Shown: positions 1 through 10,594 of the stretch, one piece after another
How positions within the stretch are numbered: position 1 is the stretch's first letter
Layout: every line of letters starts with the position of its first letter
Assembly (NCBI GenBank): GCA_029204225.1
Contig: CM055112.1
Span: 2,084,346 to 2,148,345, forward strand
Source of the DNA: Diphasiastrum complanatum
Lineage: Eukaryota > Streptophyta > Lycopodiopsida > Lycopodiales > Lycopodiaceae
Reading direction: 5' to 3'
Length of the DNA stretch: 64,000 nucleotides
Notes under the pieces: generated by a model
Databases searched by the model: none
Seen by the model: only the letters and a program-made list of their open reading frames with translations
Told to the model about the DNA's origin: nothing
Made by a program: the position numbers and the translations under genes

Positions 1-2
1 TG

Positions 3-1331
3 CGGGAGCTTCAAGCTGAAGCATCCCAACGGCTTGCCCCCATCCAGGCGCAACTTACACTTTTGGAAGTAGAGAACATGCGCCTGGTGACGGAGGTCAA
101 AGCCTTACAAGACGAGAAGCTCGTCTGGTTAGTTCAATCTGCACCGGACACGAGTCCGCTTTCCCAATCAGAGATGAATCTTCTACGGCATCAGGTGCAG
201 ATTTATAGCCAAACCCTCAACAACTACCAGGCGGAGTTCAATAAGTATCGGGCAAGCGCAACGCAAGAGCTCGCCCAGGCCAAGCAAGCCCTCAAGGCAT
301 GCCAAATATACATGGAAACGAAGGCCCAGCCCACCCTTGTGGTAATCCCACCGCCACCTAATTTTGACGCTGCACAGGCTAGTACCAGCCAAGATCAGAG
401 CCAACAAGCAGCAGGGGGATTTCAACCAGATCAAGGATCCGAAGTCCAAGAACAAGGGCAGACAGATGCGGCCGCTGAGACGCGAGACCAGAGCCAAGGC
501 GCAACCACCAGCCAAGGCCAAGTAACATCATCCAGAGGATCATGTACGATATCTGCCAGCCGGGCCTTCCAAAGACCGAAGTTCATGGAGGAGAACATCA
601 ATGAATTTTTATCCAAATATCCCCACGAGTCATCAAGAGGCGGTTGGCAGATATCATTCTCAGCTCAGACCATCAAGAGAAAAGAACTGCAAGCCTTACC
701 CGCCCTCCAACCACAACCGGAGTGGCAACAACAGTTATTTGAGAGAGACGTTGCGGCCATCAGGGCTTACGTGACGAGTCCACAACAGTTACGGGTGAAC
801 GCGCATTTCTTGCCATGTCCAAAAAGATCCAAATGGGCGGAATGCGGCACTCCTCTGGACCAGATCACACTCAACAATTTCAACTGGCCAATCATCAAAT
901 CCGAATATGGGTGGACAACGGATGTAGATGCTAGAAGGGCTCTCTTCACATTCGCCAGTCACTACATCAATTACCCCGATCCCACAGTCCGCGCGACAGC
1001 CACTTACACCCGAAACTTAGGATATTCAATGGGCATTGAAACAAAATGGGATGATTTCCTTCCCTCCATATTTTTTGATCCAAATAAGGCGCTCGCTTTC
1101 GACAAAGTCAAAGACCAGCTTCTAGTCGCTCGCGTATATTACCGAGCTGCATTTCATGGAGATCTCTGGACGAAACGATTCCAAGCATGGGTGGATCAGG
1201 AATGGCTGATAGGAGTCCACAAGTCCTTCCACACGCCAAAGGACCCGAAGAAACTGGACCATCTCAACTTCATGGAAGACGTTACAGGCTATCTCATCCA
1301 CCAGAGGCGGTCCAAGAGAACGCTCTACTAA
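3..1331 (+). CDS. Unidentified coiled-coil ORF of the L1 repeat family, 5' partial
   Basis: The reading frame is open from the left edge to TAA at 1329-1331 (442 codons in the window), so the true start lies outside. The first ~110 residues are Leu/Gln/Glu/Lys rich with heptad spacing, as in a coiled coil. A Gln/Ser-rich linker follows (about 120-180). The last ~260 residues form a compact region rich in Trp/Tyr/Phe, with short blocks such as FMEENINEFLSKYP, YPDPTVRA and DVTGYLIHQRR. I do not recognise this domain. A second, broken copy lies at 17798-18614 and the same kind of repeat follows both, so this is a gene of a repeated element, not a host gene. No reverse transcriptase, integrase or zinc knuckle is visible. 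A gag-like protein of a non-autonomous retrotransposon is possible, but that is inference. Confidence 0.6.
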   Translation, partial: RELQAEASQRLAPIQAQLTLLEVENMRLVTEVKALQDEKLVWLVQSAPDTSPLSQSEMNLLRHQVQIYSQTLNNYQAEFNKYRASATQELAQAKQALKACQIYMETKAQPTLVVIPPPPNFDAAQASTSQDQSQQAAGGFQPDQGSEVQEQGQTDAAAETRDQSQGATTSQGQVTSSRGSCTISASRAFQRPKFMEENINEFLSKYPHESSRGGWQISFSAQTIKRKELQALPALQPQPEWQQQLFERDVAAIRAYVTSPQQLRVNAHFLPCPKRSKWAECGTPLDQITLNNFNWPIIKSEYGWTTDVDARRALFTFASHYINYPDPTVRATATYTRNLGYSMGIETKWDDFLPSIFFDPNKALAFDKVKDQLLVARVYYRAAFHGDLWTKRFQAWVDQEWLIGVHKSFHTPKDPKKLDHLNFMEDVTGYLIHQRRSKRTLY

Positions 1332-1377
1332 ACCGGTAGAGTGCCGAGGAACCGACACTACTTCAGGCCGTGGGTCC

Positions 1378-2178
1378 TGTTGGGGGTATTCCCAACAAAG
1401 TGTAAATAAATAAAATCCTCCAATAAAATGTGTTGCGAGGGCATGGCATCCTGCGTGTATAAGCCCGTGGCCCAATGAGCATGCAATTGAAGTTGTAAAT
1501 AAAATAAACTTGACTTGGGCCTTGTAATTAAAATAAAACTAGAGGCCCAATGTCATTTTTAAATGTAGAGATCACTTTTTAGAGTTGGGTCCAAATTGGG
1601 ACTCACATGAATCTTGTGATTTCTAATGTACTTTTTGTGGACCCTTGGATCAAGTTGGGTCCAAGATGAATGGATAGGATCATTGTGAATATTACCCAAT
1701 AAGATTGAGGGGCAAGGGCCTTCCCCATTTCATAAAAAGACACCATTTGTACATTATTTCCATGCTTAATGAGAAGGAGGAAACTCTACCATTTTTTGGA
1801 AGAGAAGCATCCTTATTTGCTATTCACTACTTGCTATTGCTCTTGATTGTGTTTTCCACTGCTTTCTATTTCCATGTTATTTGCTTACCATAGTGAATGT
1901 TTTTCCATTAGCAAACATAAGGAGCATTTGAGCTAACCTCCACCCTCACTCTCTATCTCTCTCTTTCTCTTCTCTTCTCAATCTCTTCTTCTCCATTCCT
2001 TCTCTTCAACCAAAACTATGATGAATGTTAGTGTAGAGGAATAGAGTAAAAGAGGAGTAGTATAGTGGTGAGTAGAGTTAAGGGAGAAAGTAGGAAATTA
2101 ACTAGAAGTAGCATCTATGCATAGTTAGGCACCTATCCAGTGATCTAACCTTTGTTGACAGGCGGAAGGGCTATACTA
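1378..2178 (+). repeat. LTR-like repeat L1, copy 1
   Basis: It begins 46 bases after the upstream ORF with TGTTGGGGGTATTCCC and is shared with 18662-19431. Both copies carry a TGGCATCCTG motif near base 70, a TATA-like stretch (around 1730, clearer in copy 2 as TTTATAAAAAGG), a pyrimidine-rich tract (1950-2010) and end around GGGCTAT. A related repeat starts at 49393 with the same first bases and the same order of motifs. This layout fits an LTR. A purine tract just upstream, expected for a 3' LTR, is not evident, and the exact right end is uncertain because copia sequence follows at once. Confidence 0.6.
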
Positions 2179-2205
2179 CGAGAGATCTTCGACCCCACAG
2201 GCTCA

Positions 2206-3153
2206 CAAATCGAAAGGGACTATGAGGGAGGTAAGTTATACCTTCACCAGTCTAGATACACCCAGAAGATCCTACAGGGCTTTGGGATGCTGAACTACAA
2301 AGGAGCGAATTCTCCAATGCTCATAGGGATGGTGCTGAGAAGTGGTGACTAACCGAAGATTGAGGAAGAGAGAGAACATATGCAGCTCACACCTTATAGG
2401 AAGCTGATAGGATCACTGATGTACCTTGCAGACAACACGCGTCCTGATATTGCTTATGTAGTATTCAGGATGAGCCAATTTTGCATGAATCCAGGCTTGA
2501 CACATTGGAAGATTGCAAAACGAACTTTGCAATATCTTCAATTAACGAGGGATTATGGGTTGTGCTATTGTCGTGATACAGATTTCATAGTACTTTCCTA
2601 TAGTGATGCTAGCTGGGCATCTCTCAAGGACGATTTTAAAAGCATCTTAGGAGGATGCGCCATTGCGTCAGGAGTAGCAGTTCTCTGGGTCAGCAAGAAG
2701 CAGACCATTGTAGCCCAATCATCCTATGAAGCAGAGTACGTTGCAGCAGCAAAGTTGGCCAACGAGATAATCTGGCGAAGGCAGTTCCTAGACGAATTGG
2801 ACGAAACAAGGAACGAGCCTCTGGTCTTGCAGATGGACAACACCTCTACAAAACACCTAACGAATGATCATGTGTTCCATTCCAGAACGAAACACATCGT
2901 GATCAACTACCACTTGATTAGGGATCTAATTAAAAAGAAAATGTTGCAGACCACCTTCATCGGAATGAAGGACATGGTTGCTGATATCTTCACCAAAGCC
3001 CTGGACAAAGGACTCTTTGAGAGACAGAGGAGCAGTCTCGGGATCGTAAAGCTATCATGCTTTGAGAGGAAGCTGAAGGAACAAAATTTTTTTATTCACA
3101 AGGCCTTGCTAGCTTTCAACCCTCTGCTTGACAAAAGATTCGCGAACACTTGA
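2206..3153 (+). pseudogene. Ty1/copia pol remnant: RT C-terminus and RNase H (family A)
   Basis: One frame runs from the end of the reverse transcriptase (DYEGGKLYLHQ) through YRKLIGSLMYLA into a copia RNase H with YSDASWASL, SKKQTIVAQSS.EAEY, HSRTKHI and ADIFTKALDKG. A TAA at 2350-2352 interrupts it, where the related copy near 42070 has a sense codon. Upstream RT, integrase and gag are absent: the homology stops abruptly at about 2206 against the L1 repeat. It matches the pol fragment at 41229-43127 closely in protein sequence, so both belong to one copia family. Not functional. Confidence 0.9.
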
Positions 3154-4009
3154 CGAGAAGACACAAACATGAAAGATTCGCCAACGAGAATCTTTTGCGG
3201 TCGAACACGAGAAGGTCAGACGACGGAAACAAAGCCAACGATGTGACACGAAAAACGTCACAAAACTTTTTGTTGTCCTCACGCTCCAAAGAGTGTCAGC
3301 CAAGATCATGCAAGTACCCAGAAGTACAGATATCTGACCTGATGGCATGACATCAGCAGATACACTCCAGGTCGTGGCTAATCCGCCACTCTTGTAATTT
3401 TTTGATTAGTTGTAGATGTTTTATCACTCTAATCTAAAAGATACATAGAGCGACTATATACTTACTGGATGATACTTGACAATGTGTGTAATGATAGAAT
3501 ACACATACAATGTAGAAGTATGATGCTAGTAAGCAATCAAGATGATATACAGATGAAAAGTCCGCCTGCGAGCGAGACAAGTTCTGTGATCAGGATGATT
3601 CATAGAGATCCACAAGTCCGCTAGTAAGCGAGACATCTATTCGTGGAGAAAATTGTATTTTCTCTCATGCCAATGCACTGCTTGAAGAATTAAAGAAAAT
3701 CAATAGATGATCTTGTAGCCATTGAGCACATGTCTTCTTTTTTGTTGTATGATCTTGTATGCAAATGTGTCTACTATTATTCGTGTGTCTGATTCTCCCA
3801 TTAATTTTAATTCCGCACATTGGTTGAATCTGTTGAATGCTGCATTAATTTATAAAACGTAGATCAGCAGTGCCTGACTACATTCTAGAGGACTGTAGGA
3901 GTGATTCAATTGGCAGTGCCTAGTGACCACATCTGAACTCCATCCGAATCACATTGAGTAATGGTTGAGCCGCGATTGCGACAGTTTCGCGACTGTGAAT
4001 TTCCATTAG
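3154..4009 (+). repeat. 3' region and probable LTR of copia family A
   Basis: The stretch after the RNase H stop is colinear with 42880-43692 behind the other family A fragment. Shared landmarks are GCAAGTACCCAGAAGTACAG, a TATA-like CGACTATATACTT, two copies of an AAGTCCGC..GCGAGACA motif, and ACGTAGATCAGCAGTGC near the end. It runs to a primer-binding-site-like sequence at 4010, which marks the right edge of an LTR. The left LTR edge could not be fixed. Confidence 0.6.
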
Positions 4010-4065
4010 TGGTATCAGAACATATCACACTCATCAATGGTATCAGAGAATATCACACTCATCAA
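4010..4065 (+). promoter_or_regulatory. Tandemly duplicated copia primer-binding site
   Basis: TGGTATCAGA, complementary to the 3' end of initiator methionine tRNA as in plant copia elements, occurs at 4010 and again at 4038. The two copies lie in a 28-base direct repeat (4010-4037 and 4038-4065) that differs at a few positions. A primer-binding site marks the start of a retrotransposon's internal region, yet here it follows a pol gene and LTR, and is itself followed by an LTR of another family. Confidence 0.7.
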
Positions 4066-4410
4066 GGACCCATGCACTTTAATTGAGACATATGGAGTAT
4101 TGCATGTCTATGTGACAGATATAGGTAGGAGGACTGCATGAAGAGATGTGATCTATTTAGAGTTGACCTGCATGGGGGTTGCATGGTTTCATGCACAGGA
4201 CTCTACTCTCTATATAATAAGGTAGAGATTCTCCCGTCGACATATTGGGTTTAGGTTATCAGTTTCTCTCTTCTCCTCTTGTTTCACATGGCATGGCTTG
4301 GGGGCTAGATCCAGGTTTGATCTAGGATTGGTTGGGCAGTTTGGCTCCATTGTCTCTCTTATTGTGTTCTCCTATCCTCATATTAGGGGCTATCCTTTAG
4401 GGTCTTTATA
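4066..4410 (+). repeat. LTR L2, copy 1
   Basis: About 345 bases nearly identical to 12945-13290. The second copy is followed directly by TTGGTATCAGAGC, which fixes it as an LTR. This copy carries a TATA-like CTCTATATAATAAGG and the block GGCATGGCTTGGGGGC. It ends GTCTTTATA where the other ends GTCTTTACA, and lacks its own following primer-binding site, so it is an isolated or truncated LTR. Confidence 0.8.
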
Positions 4411-4789
4411 GATACTACTATGGATAGTCTTTATAGGTCATAGGTAGTGTGATGCTATTCCCCTTAGCAACACCTATATTCATCAAAATCATAGGCATCT
4501 GTGGTATTTTTGTGATATCTTTAGGTTTTCATTGCTCATCTTTAATATCCGATAGCTGAAACCTCTATAAATATAACCTTTAAGGCCCATGAAGGATTTT
4601 ATGGCACTATGGAAAGGCATGGTCGTTTGAGCTTCCAAGAGGTCCGATAAAACCTCAAGTGTCATGTGTCGATAAAGTCATGTGTCGTAATGGTGATCCA
4701 TCTGGTAAGGTCTGGTCTATTTTTGTTGTTGTTGTTGTTGTTGTTATTTCTTTTAAAAACTCTGGATTCAATCAAATGTCACAGTACTC
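4411..4789. other. No gene recognised; GTT microsatellite
   Basis: No convincing coding sequence. A short (GTT)n run lies near 4719-4746. The flanks look like ordinary AT-rich decay. Confidence 0.5.
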
Positions 4790-5225
4790 AGTTGATGGAT
4801 AAGGCAAAAACTCGACTGATGAGTATGTCAAAAGTTCAGCTGATAGTCAAGCCAATCGACTCGACTAAAGTTCCAGTTGTGGACTCAGCTACTGGCTCAG
4901 CCAAATGACTCGGCTAGTGTTTGAGTGGTGTACTTGGCTAATGGCTCAACTAGATAAATCGACTAGTAGATGAGCCAGGTGACTTGACTAGTGTGCGAAT
5001 TGTGGACTCAGATAATGGCTCAACTAGATGACTCGGCTGGTGGATGGGCCATGTGACTCGGCTAGTCTGCGAGCTGTGGATTCGGCTAATGGTTTAGTCA
5101 GATGACTCGGCTAGTGGATGAGTAAGGTGACTTGACTAGTGAATCAATCAAGTGACTCGACTAGTGAATCAGTTAGGTGACTCGACTAGTGAATCATTCA
5201 AGTGACTCAACTAATGAACCAAGCC
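4790..5225 (+). repeat. Minisatellite, ~25-base unit GTGACTCGACTAGTGAATC
   Basis: Imperfect tandem copies of a unit around TGACTCGACTAGTG. The right end is most regular, with successive 25-base units from about 5100 to 5225. The left part has more diverged units (GACTCGGCTAGTGGATGAG). No protein is implied. Confidence 0.8.
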
Positions 5226-6274
5226 AGTAGTGGTTCATCAGAGGTGGGAGAGAACACCTTCCTCACCCCCAAATTGTTGTAAGGGACTAGCAATGGGTTG
5301 AACTCGGCTAGAGGGTGTGTTGTTGAATACGTGGGAAGCCGGTTAACGCGGGTAGAGCATGAAAATGAAGTAGGAGGAATGCGTAGTAGTTGGGTGATGT
5401 TGGGAGTGTGAAAATGCAAGAAAGGTTGTGGTCAACATCAGATTTATGCGGAAGAGTGTGACATGGATAGAAGGAAATGGGTAGAGAAGTGTGGATGGAT
5501 GGATTGGGCATTGTAGATTAAAGATCGGAATTGTCTCAGAACACGTCAGAGCAGCGGACAGTTGTGTACTTGTTATGTAGGGATCTGAGTGTTTCTAAAT
5601 GCATCATATAGAGAGGACATGTTCAATTGTTATGTGTATGGGTTCAAGTGGCAACGACGCCAAATGTTTATAGATTCTCTTCTCATAGATCTTGTTAACC
5701 GTTGGCACATTGCTTGGTTACTTTCATGTTTGTTATTAGACTCTACGAGCAGTTCTTGACATTCAAGAGTCTGGGTTTAATCTCCAGACCAGGTAGCAAA
5801 ATTTGATGTTGTAGGCTTTTCCAGACTGTCATAGGATACTCGGGCTAGTTCACTCTTGAACTGTACTCACATCAATTGAAAACATGCAAGTCATGATGCT
5901 CAGCCTATTACTCGGATGAGCATCTAACAGATTCCTACTTCTATTTGCTGCAGAATCGCATGAAACATATTCTTATAAACTGAAAACTACTCTACATGCA
6001 TCAATCCACAAGTAGTCAAGAAACAAGAAACAAGAAAACTAATTAGAAAGCATTATCAATGTTCAAGAATCAAGAAACACTCTTTTCTTGATTCTTGGAC
6101 ATTCCAAGAACATCAAGAACTAGAATGTATATGGATTTGCAAGGTCTAAACCACAATTCTAGAGCCTCTACAGTTAACTTGAATGCTTGAATTCTACTCT
6201 AATCTACAAGCAAGAAATCTAATCCACCACTAATCCACAATACATAAGGAAAGAAAACAAGAAACTAAACTAAA
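5226..6274. other. No gene recognised; contains a 13-base-arm hairpin
   Basis: No coding sequence was recognised on either strand. At 6064-6097 a perfect inverted repeat has arms CAAGAATCAAGAA and TTCTTGATTCTTG around an 8-base loop, next to AAGAAACAAGAAAC-type low-complexity sequence. Confidence 0.45.
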
Positions 6275-6945
6275 TGTCAAATTTCAGAGTTTATGGACTG
6301 AAATTGATCTACAAATGATCACAAAGAGTGATTGGTAGCTTGGGATCTTGATCTATATCAAGACTAACCTCCAAATCTAGCTTCTACTTGACAATCTTTG
6401 TGTTTCCAAGCAAGAACAATAAAAAAAGATGATCCACGGCTTCACACGTGTGAAGTATAGCTACTGTACGACCTGATAACAGAGAAATAGTTTACTTATC
6501 ATTTACAAAGCATTCATCCACAAAGAAAGTGCTTAAGAGAGTCAAAACACAATGATAGCAACACAAATTAAGATTTCTCATCATTAGCTCAATAATGGAT
6601 CCATCATGGATCAAGTACAAATTCACCATAATCTCTCTCTAAGCTGCATCCAGCACGTGTAGGACAGCTCATTGTACTTATCCACATCCACTTTGGATAA
6701 GATTTATCAAGTTTGCCACATCATCCATTGGTGGTTTGTGTTGACCTTCTAGATTCCTACAATCTAGGACCTAACTCCTATAATTTAGGAGATGTCATAT
6801 TAGACTCAAATAAAAGCTAATCAAAATAGATCTGAATATTACAAGTGTCATTTCACACACATGGACAGGTCCACGTGGATCCACGTAGAGGTCTAATATT
6901 CATCAAAAACCATGTGAAAATTGCTAAATTCTAACACTCCTCCTC
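6275..6945 (-). repeat. Copia LTR L3 (antisense) with polypurine tract
   Basis: Read on the minus strand, GAGGAGGAG (6937-6945 here) is followed by TGTTAGAATTTAGC, a classic polypurine tract and 3' LTR start. The LTR would then run to about 6275 (TGTCAAATTTC), about 660 bases. It shares blocks with the LTRs at 40545 and 63614: GATCTACAAA..AGAGTGATTGG and an ACACGTGTG motif followed by CTGTACGACCTG. The left edge is a best guess. Confidence 0.65.
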
Positions 6946-7262
6946 AATTTTTACATGATACAACGCTTGTGGATGCTGCATTCGATTACATGATGTATCA
7001 AGATTCTAGCTTTTGCATTTTTGGAGTAGCTCTAAATTTGATATAATCTCTTGTTTTTAAGTTGCTGGAATTTTTCAAGAGTGTTATTCAATCTTAGGTG
7101 TTAGAAAAAGCTTACTATATTGAGGTTTGATAAAGAGTGATCAAGAAACCATCATTCCAAGTGCTAGGATTTGCTAGAAGAGAGGAAAGGAGAGGCTAGA
7201 TTGTTTCCAAATCTTTGTGATTTCTTCCTTAGTTCATTTTTTGATTTTCAAGAGAGTGCTAA
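6946..7262. other. No gene recognised
   Basis: This lies between an antisense polypurine tract and a sense copia fragment. I see no coding match in it. Confidence 0.4.
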
Positions 7263-7438
7263 GTTCATTGGAAAAAATTCAAAGAAAAGATCTACTGGCA
7301 AAAGAGGTGGAGCTTCAACATGTCTCATCAAGGGAGTATGTGGCTGACATCTTCACCAAAGCATTGGGAAAGGACTTGTTTATGAAGCATAGAACATCAC
7401 TTGGATTTCTATCTAAATCTATGCTAAAAAAAAGTTAA
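7263..7438 (+). pseudogene. Copia RNase H C-terminal fragment
   Basis: The reading frame encodes AKEVELQHVSSREYVADIFTK and LFMKHRTSLG, the last part of a copia RNase H. The antisense fragment at 44388-44606 encodes an almost identical peptide, so both come from one family. Nothing upstream matches RT, and the fragment ends at a stop just after the conserved block. Only this C-terminal piece survives. Confidence 0.85.
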
Positions 7439-8225
7439 AGAGAGATTATCAGTAGGTAGATATGGATCAGATCCATCTACTGTGAAAGTTTCATGTCAAT
7501 CCGAGCAAAGATCACAGAGATATTTGGAAAAAACAAAGAAAAATGACTAAAACCACACTATTAGCCAATTGAAACTGATCAGATACTGCCAGATCTAGGT
7601 TAAAGTCACAACATCTATCAAGATCCAACATCCCTCGACTGAACCAAGTGAATGAATCTCAGATCAGGACAATTAGTACTCCAAAAAATCTAAAAAATTT
7701 AGAAAAAAAATTGTTTTATCGGCTAGTGAATTGACATGCCAATCACATGTTTGATTACATACAAGTCATACCGTTCGGCACCACCCGCCTGCCGCCATCG
7801 TTGCCAACCATCCTCCACATCAGTTACCATCTGCACTACTACAATGTCCACTTTTCTTATTCATCTCCATTCCATCTTCCATCTCCTCTTGATAGTGTAA
7901 CCCTCATCGTGTTCATCTATTAAATCCATTCATGTTTTTATTCTTCCATCTACTTTGATCAATCTTTTATTTACTCTTTTCTTTTTCTATTCTAAAAAAG
8001 AAAAGAAAAAGACAAGTGGGACACCACATCTGTACAACCCTTGAAGCAATCAGCACATCATGACAATACTGCATTTTAGCCATGACTACCGAGTTTGTGA
8101 GATTAGCTTCATTTAAGATGTTTTTGATAAGATAGTTCAATAATACACCAGACGACTGTTCAATCTGGTGAAAGTTACTGATCTACTGAGCCCAGACACC
8201 ATAATGTAGAACTACTATATTGGAT
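7439..8225. other. No gene recognised
   Basis: AT-rich spacer without a recognisable coding segment. A pyrimidine-rich stretch lies around 7850-8000. Confidence 0.4.
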
Positions 8226-8690
8226 TACTAGACAAGATCAAATCTGGTATGAAGAAGTTTGCATCCTACACTTCATTGGCACAAATCTGTCAACATGCTG
8301 TCATTATGGAAAAGAGAGTACATCACTCCTATCCCAATGCAGAAATATTGGATAGAAAATCATGGAAGTGTGAAGGTTTAATGCTCAAGGGTAGAAGGCT
8401 ACGAATAATCAAGGAGTGCAACAGAGTCAAGCAGAACAGGTGCAAGAGTCAAGTACTTCCAATTTTAGTTGTGAGCTCGCAAAATTAAGTTTCTTGAGAA
8501 GGACGAATGTACATTTTGCTTTGGAGATCATCTGAGTGCAAGATGTCTAATCAAGAATCAGCAATATAGACAAAATATAGAGCAGAAAGTTCAACAACAA
8601 AATCCAAAGGTTCAAAGATCCGAAGAAGAATCAAGCCAACAAGGAGCTCACCAAAGGGATGCACAACAACAAATACTTGTCTTTTGCCAC
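8226..8690 (+). pseudogene. Gag-like remnant with zinc knuckle, probably Ty3/gypsy
   Basis: Translation of 8249-8488 gives a basic peptide with FASYTSLAQICQHAVIMEKR, reminiscent of the retrotransposon gag region before the nucleocapsid. In another frame, 8500-8560 encodes CTFCFGDHLSARC, a CCHC-type knuckle with one residue missing from the usual C-X2-C-X4-H-X4-C spacing, followed by a Gln-rich tail. The frame change and missing flanks mark it as decayed. Assignment to gypsy rather than copia is tentative. Confidence 0.5.
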
Positions 8691-8730
8691 AAAACTTTGC
8701 CACGCCACGTGATGCCTTAGTCAATTTCGG

Positions 8731-9066
8731 TAGAGCCACACATGGCTCTATCACGAAAAAACTTTCGGCGACACCATAGAACTGTTGGGGTCGTTGTCTT
8801 GTATTTTTTCAAAAACAAATCTGCATGGCTAAACCATGCGTGCCTCTATTACGCCCTCATTTTCGGCCGATTCCCTCCTGGACGATCAATCCCGGGAGGT
8901 CATTAATTTCAAAAATTAAAAAATTAGGCATGGCAGTGCCACGTGTGGCACTGCTATGCCTTCATTTTTTTTGCCACGTGTGGCAATAAAAACTGACTAT
9001 CCTTGGAATATTGCCACCCGTGGCAAAATTCTAGGGACAATCAATTTTTGTTGCCACGCATGGCAA
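8731..9066. repeat. Cluster of six short hairpins with GCCAC/GTGGC arms
   Basis: Inverted repeats at 8731-8750 (TAGAGCCA/TGGCTCTA), about 8823 (GCATGG/CCATGC), 8933-8954 (GCAGTGCCAC/GTGGCACTGC, 2-base loop), 8971-8986 (TTGCCAC/GTGGCAA), 9011-9026 (same arms, CC loop) and 9051-9066 (TTGCCA/TGGCAA). Arrays like this are typical of subterminal regions of CACTA elements, where an accessory protein binds. It lies past the C-terminal end of the antisense CACTA transposase to its right, the expected place for that element's 3' end. Confidence 0.7.
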
Positions 9067-9075
9067 ATTTTTTAA

Positions 9076-9499
9076 GTATTTCCTTTTTTTCTAAAAGTGA
9101 ATGAATATGAAGTACCTAACTATGTTAAATTCAAAATTCACATGAAGTAATTATTAAATGAACAATCTAAATGATAATGCCAAAATTAAGTGATTTCGAG
9201 TGACATCAAATTTGAGATTTATTTTGTGATAGGGGGATTGAATTCAAACAATCCAAATGTATTAAACACAATATCGATCAATTTTGATGAGTTAATTTTA
9301 AAGCTCGTAAGCTTGGCATTAATTGAATTATGAACAGCCATAGGGAGCATGAAATTGAAGTTATTTGAATGTACTAAATGCAAGATTACTCTAAGTTGAT
9401 CAATCTATTAACAATTCAATCTTGATCTAATCAAATATTTATAGCCTTTAGTTGAATCGGCTATGCATTCAGTCAATGTGTTGATTGCAATATATAGAG
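9076..9499. other. AT-rich spacer
   Basis: No coding match. It lies between the hairpin cluster and the transposase remnant, so it may be the 3' untranslated part of the CACTA element. Confidence 0.4.
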
Positions 9500-10545
9500 G
9501 GCCAATAAAGACAAAGTGTCAGTGCCAATGTTATAAGGATGATTTTGTATTCTCCTTAGATCCTACGTTGAAGGAGTTCAAATCCTCCATCTATCAATAG
9601 CAAAAAATCCACTAACATCTTTCTTCACAGTTGCATTTGATCCTCTATAATTGATTCTAAACCATTTCACATCAAACAAAAAATATGAACCATTTTCACC
9701 AAAATGCACTTCGTATATTTCCTGAATTGTGCCTACATACTGAAGCTCTCCAGAAATGGGATTTTGGTCTCGTCATGCACTACTTTGAATTTCTTGGTGA
9801 AAAGATGCCATAACACCACAGTCATATGTGCGTCGTTTCACATTGATTCATTCAACACGATGATGGTGACCATATGCCCACATAGCGCTATACGTTCGAT
9901 ACTACCATGTAAAATTGATCACAAATCGTATTATAAGCAATCATGCTAAAAGTCTTATAATGATTTTACTAGACCTATGTAACATGTCAAATGATAAAAA
10001 TCAATTAAAGAAACTTACCTACCAATCACATCCTCTAGCGAATTCCCATTCCATGTTAGATATGATTTGTCCCTTGGCTTTTGCACTTTTTAGTATGTCT
10101 TGCATCCACTCGGTGGTGCATTGGTTTGGTAATGGTTCAATGTCACAAGAAGTTGAAGATTGGCCTCTACGTCACCAATTACTACGTTGCCTTTTACTAG
10201 TCATGGCTCTTTGTTTCTTCTCTAGCTCATATAGTTCCAACCATTTATCCATTATTCCAGAATCATAGAGCATAAAAGTAGAGATCTTATCTCGTAAAGG
10301 AAGTGTCAATTTCTTTAGACTTCCCATACTTTGAGCTTTTCCACCTATGACCTCGTCTCTTTCCACATCATCCCATAATCTTGGAGACGATGGATCAATT
10401 TGAAGCAAAACTTCAGAAATATAAAAGAAGGATTCTTGTGCTAACCAGCCCTCTAACATGCTTCCCTCGGGCCTTGCTTTTTGAGGCACAAAGTCTTTCA
10501 AAACTTTCATATACCTTTCCAGAAAAAACATCTGCCTATAAAAAA
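9500..10545 (-). pseudogene. CACTA (En/Spm) TNP2-type transposase, C-terminal part, antisense (copy 1)
   Basis: On the minus strand 10172-10531 encodes FFLERYMKVLKDFV..ARPEGSMLEGWLAQE, the block seen near the C-terminus of plant TNP2 transposases (DUF4218 type). Further along, about 10000-10110 encodes FARGCDW just before a possible splice donor. About 9560-9890 encodes MWAYGHHHRVE, YDCGVMASF and YVGTIQEIYEV..FDVKWF (DUF4216 type) with stops. The CACTA copy at 22300-22985 has the same blocks in the same order (FVRGCGWK, MWAYGHHYRVE, YVGTLQHI, FDVKWFKF). The catalytic N-terminal half is absent. Not functional. Confidence 0.85.
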
Positions 10546-10594
10546 ATAGAAAAACATGAGAACCTTAGTCAAATTGGTAAGCTCGATGAAAGCT

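Noticed and set aside
8731-9066. CRISPR-like array
   Set aside because: Repeats are short palindromes with uneven spacing and no constant-length spacers, in a plant nuclear context.
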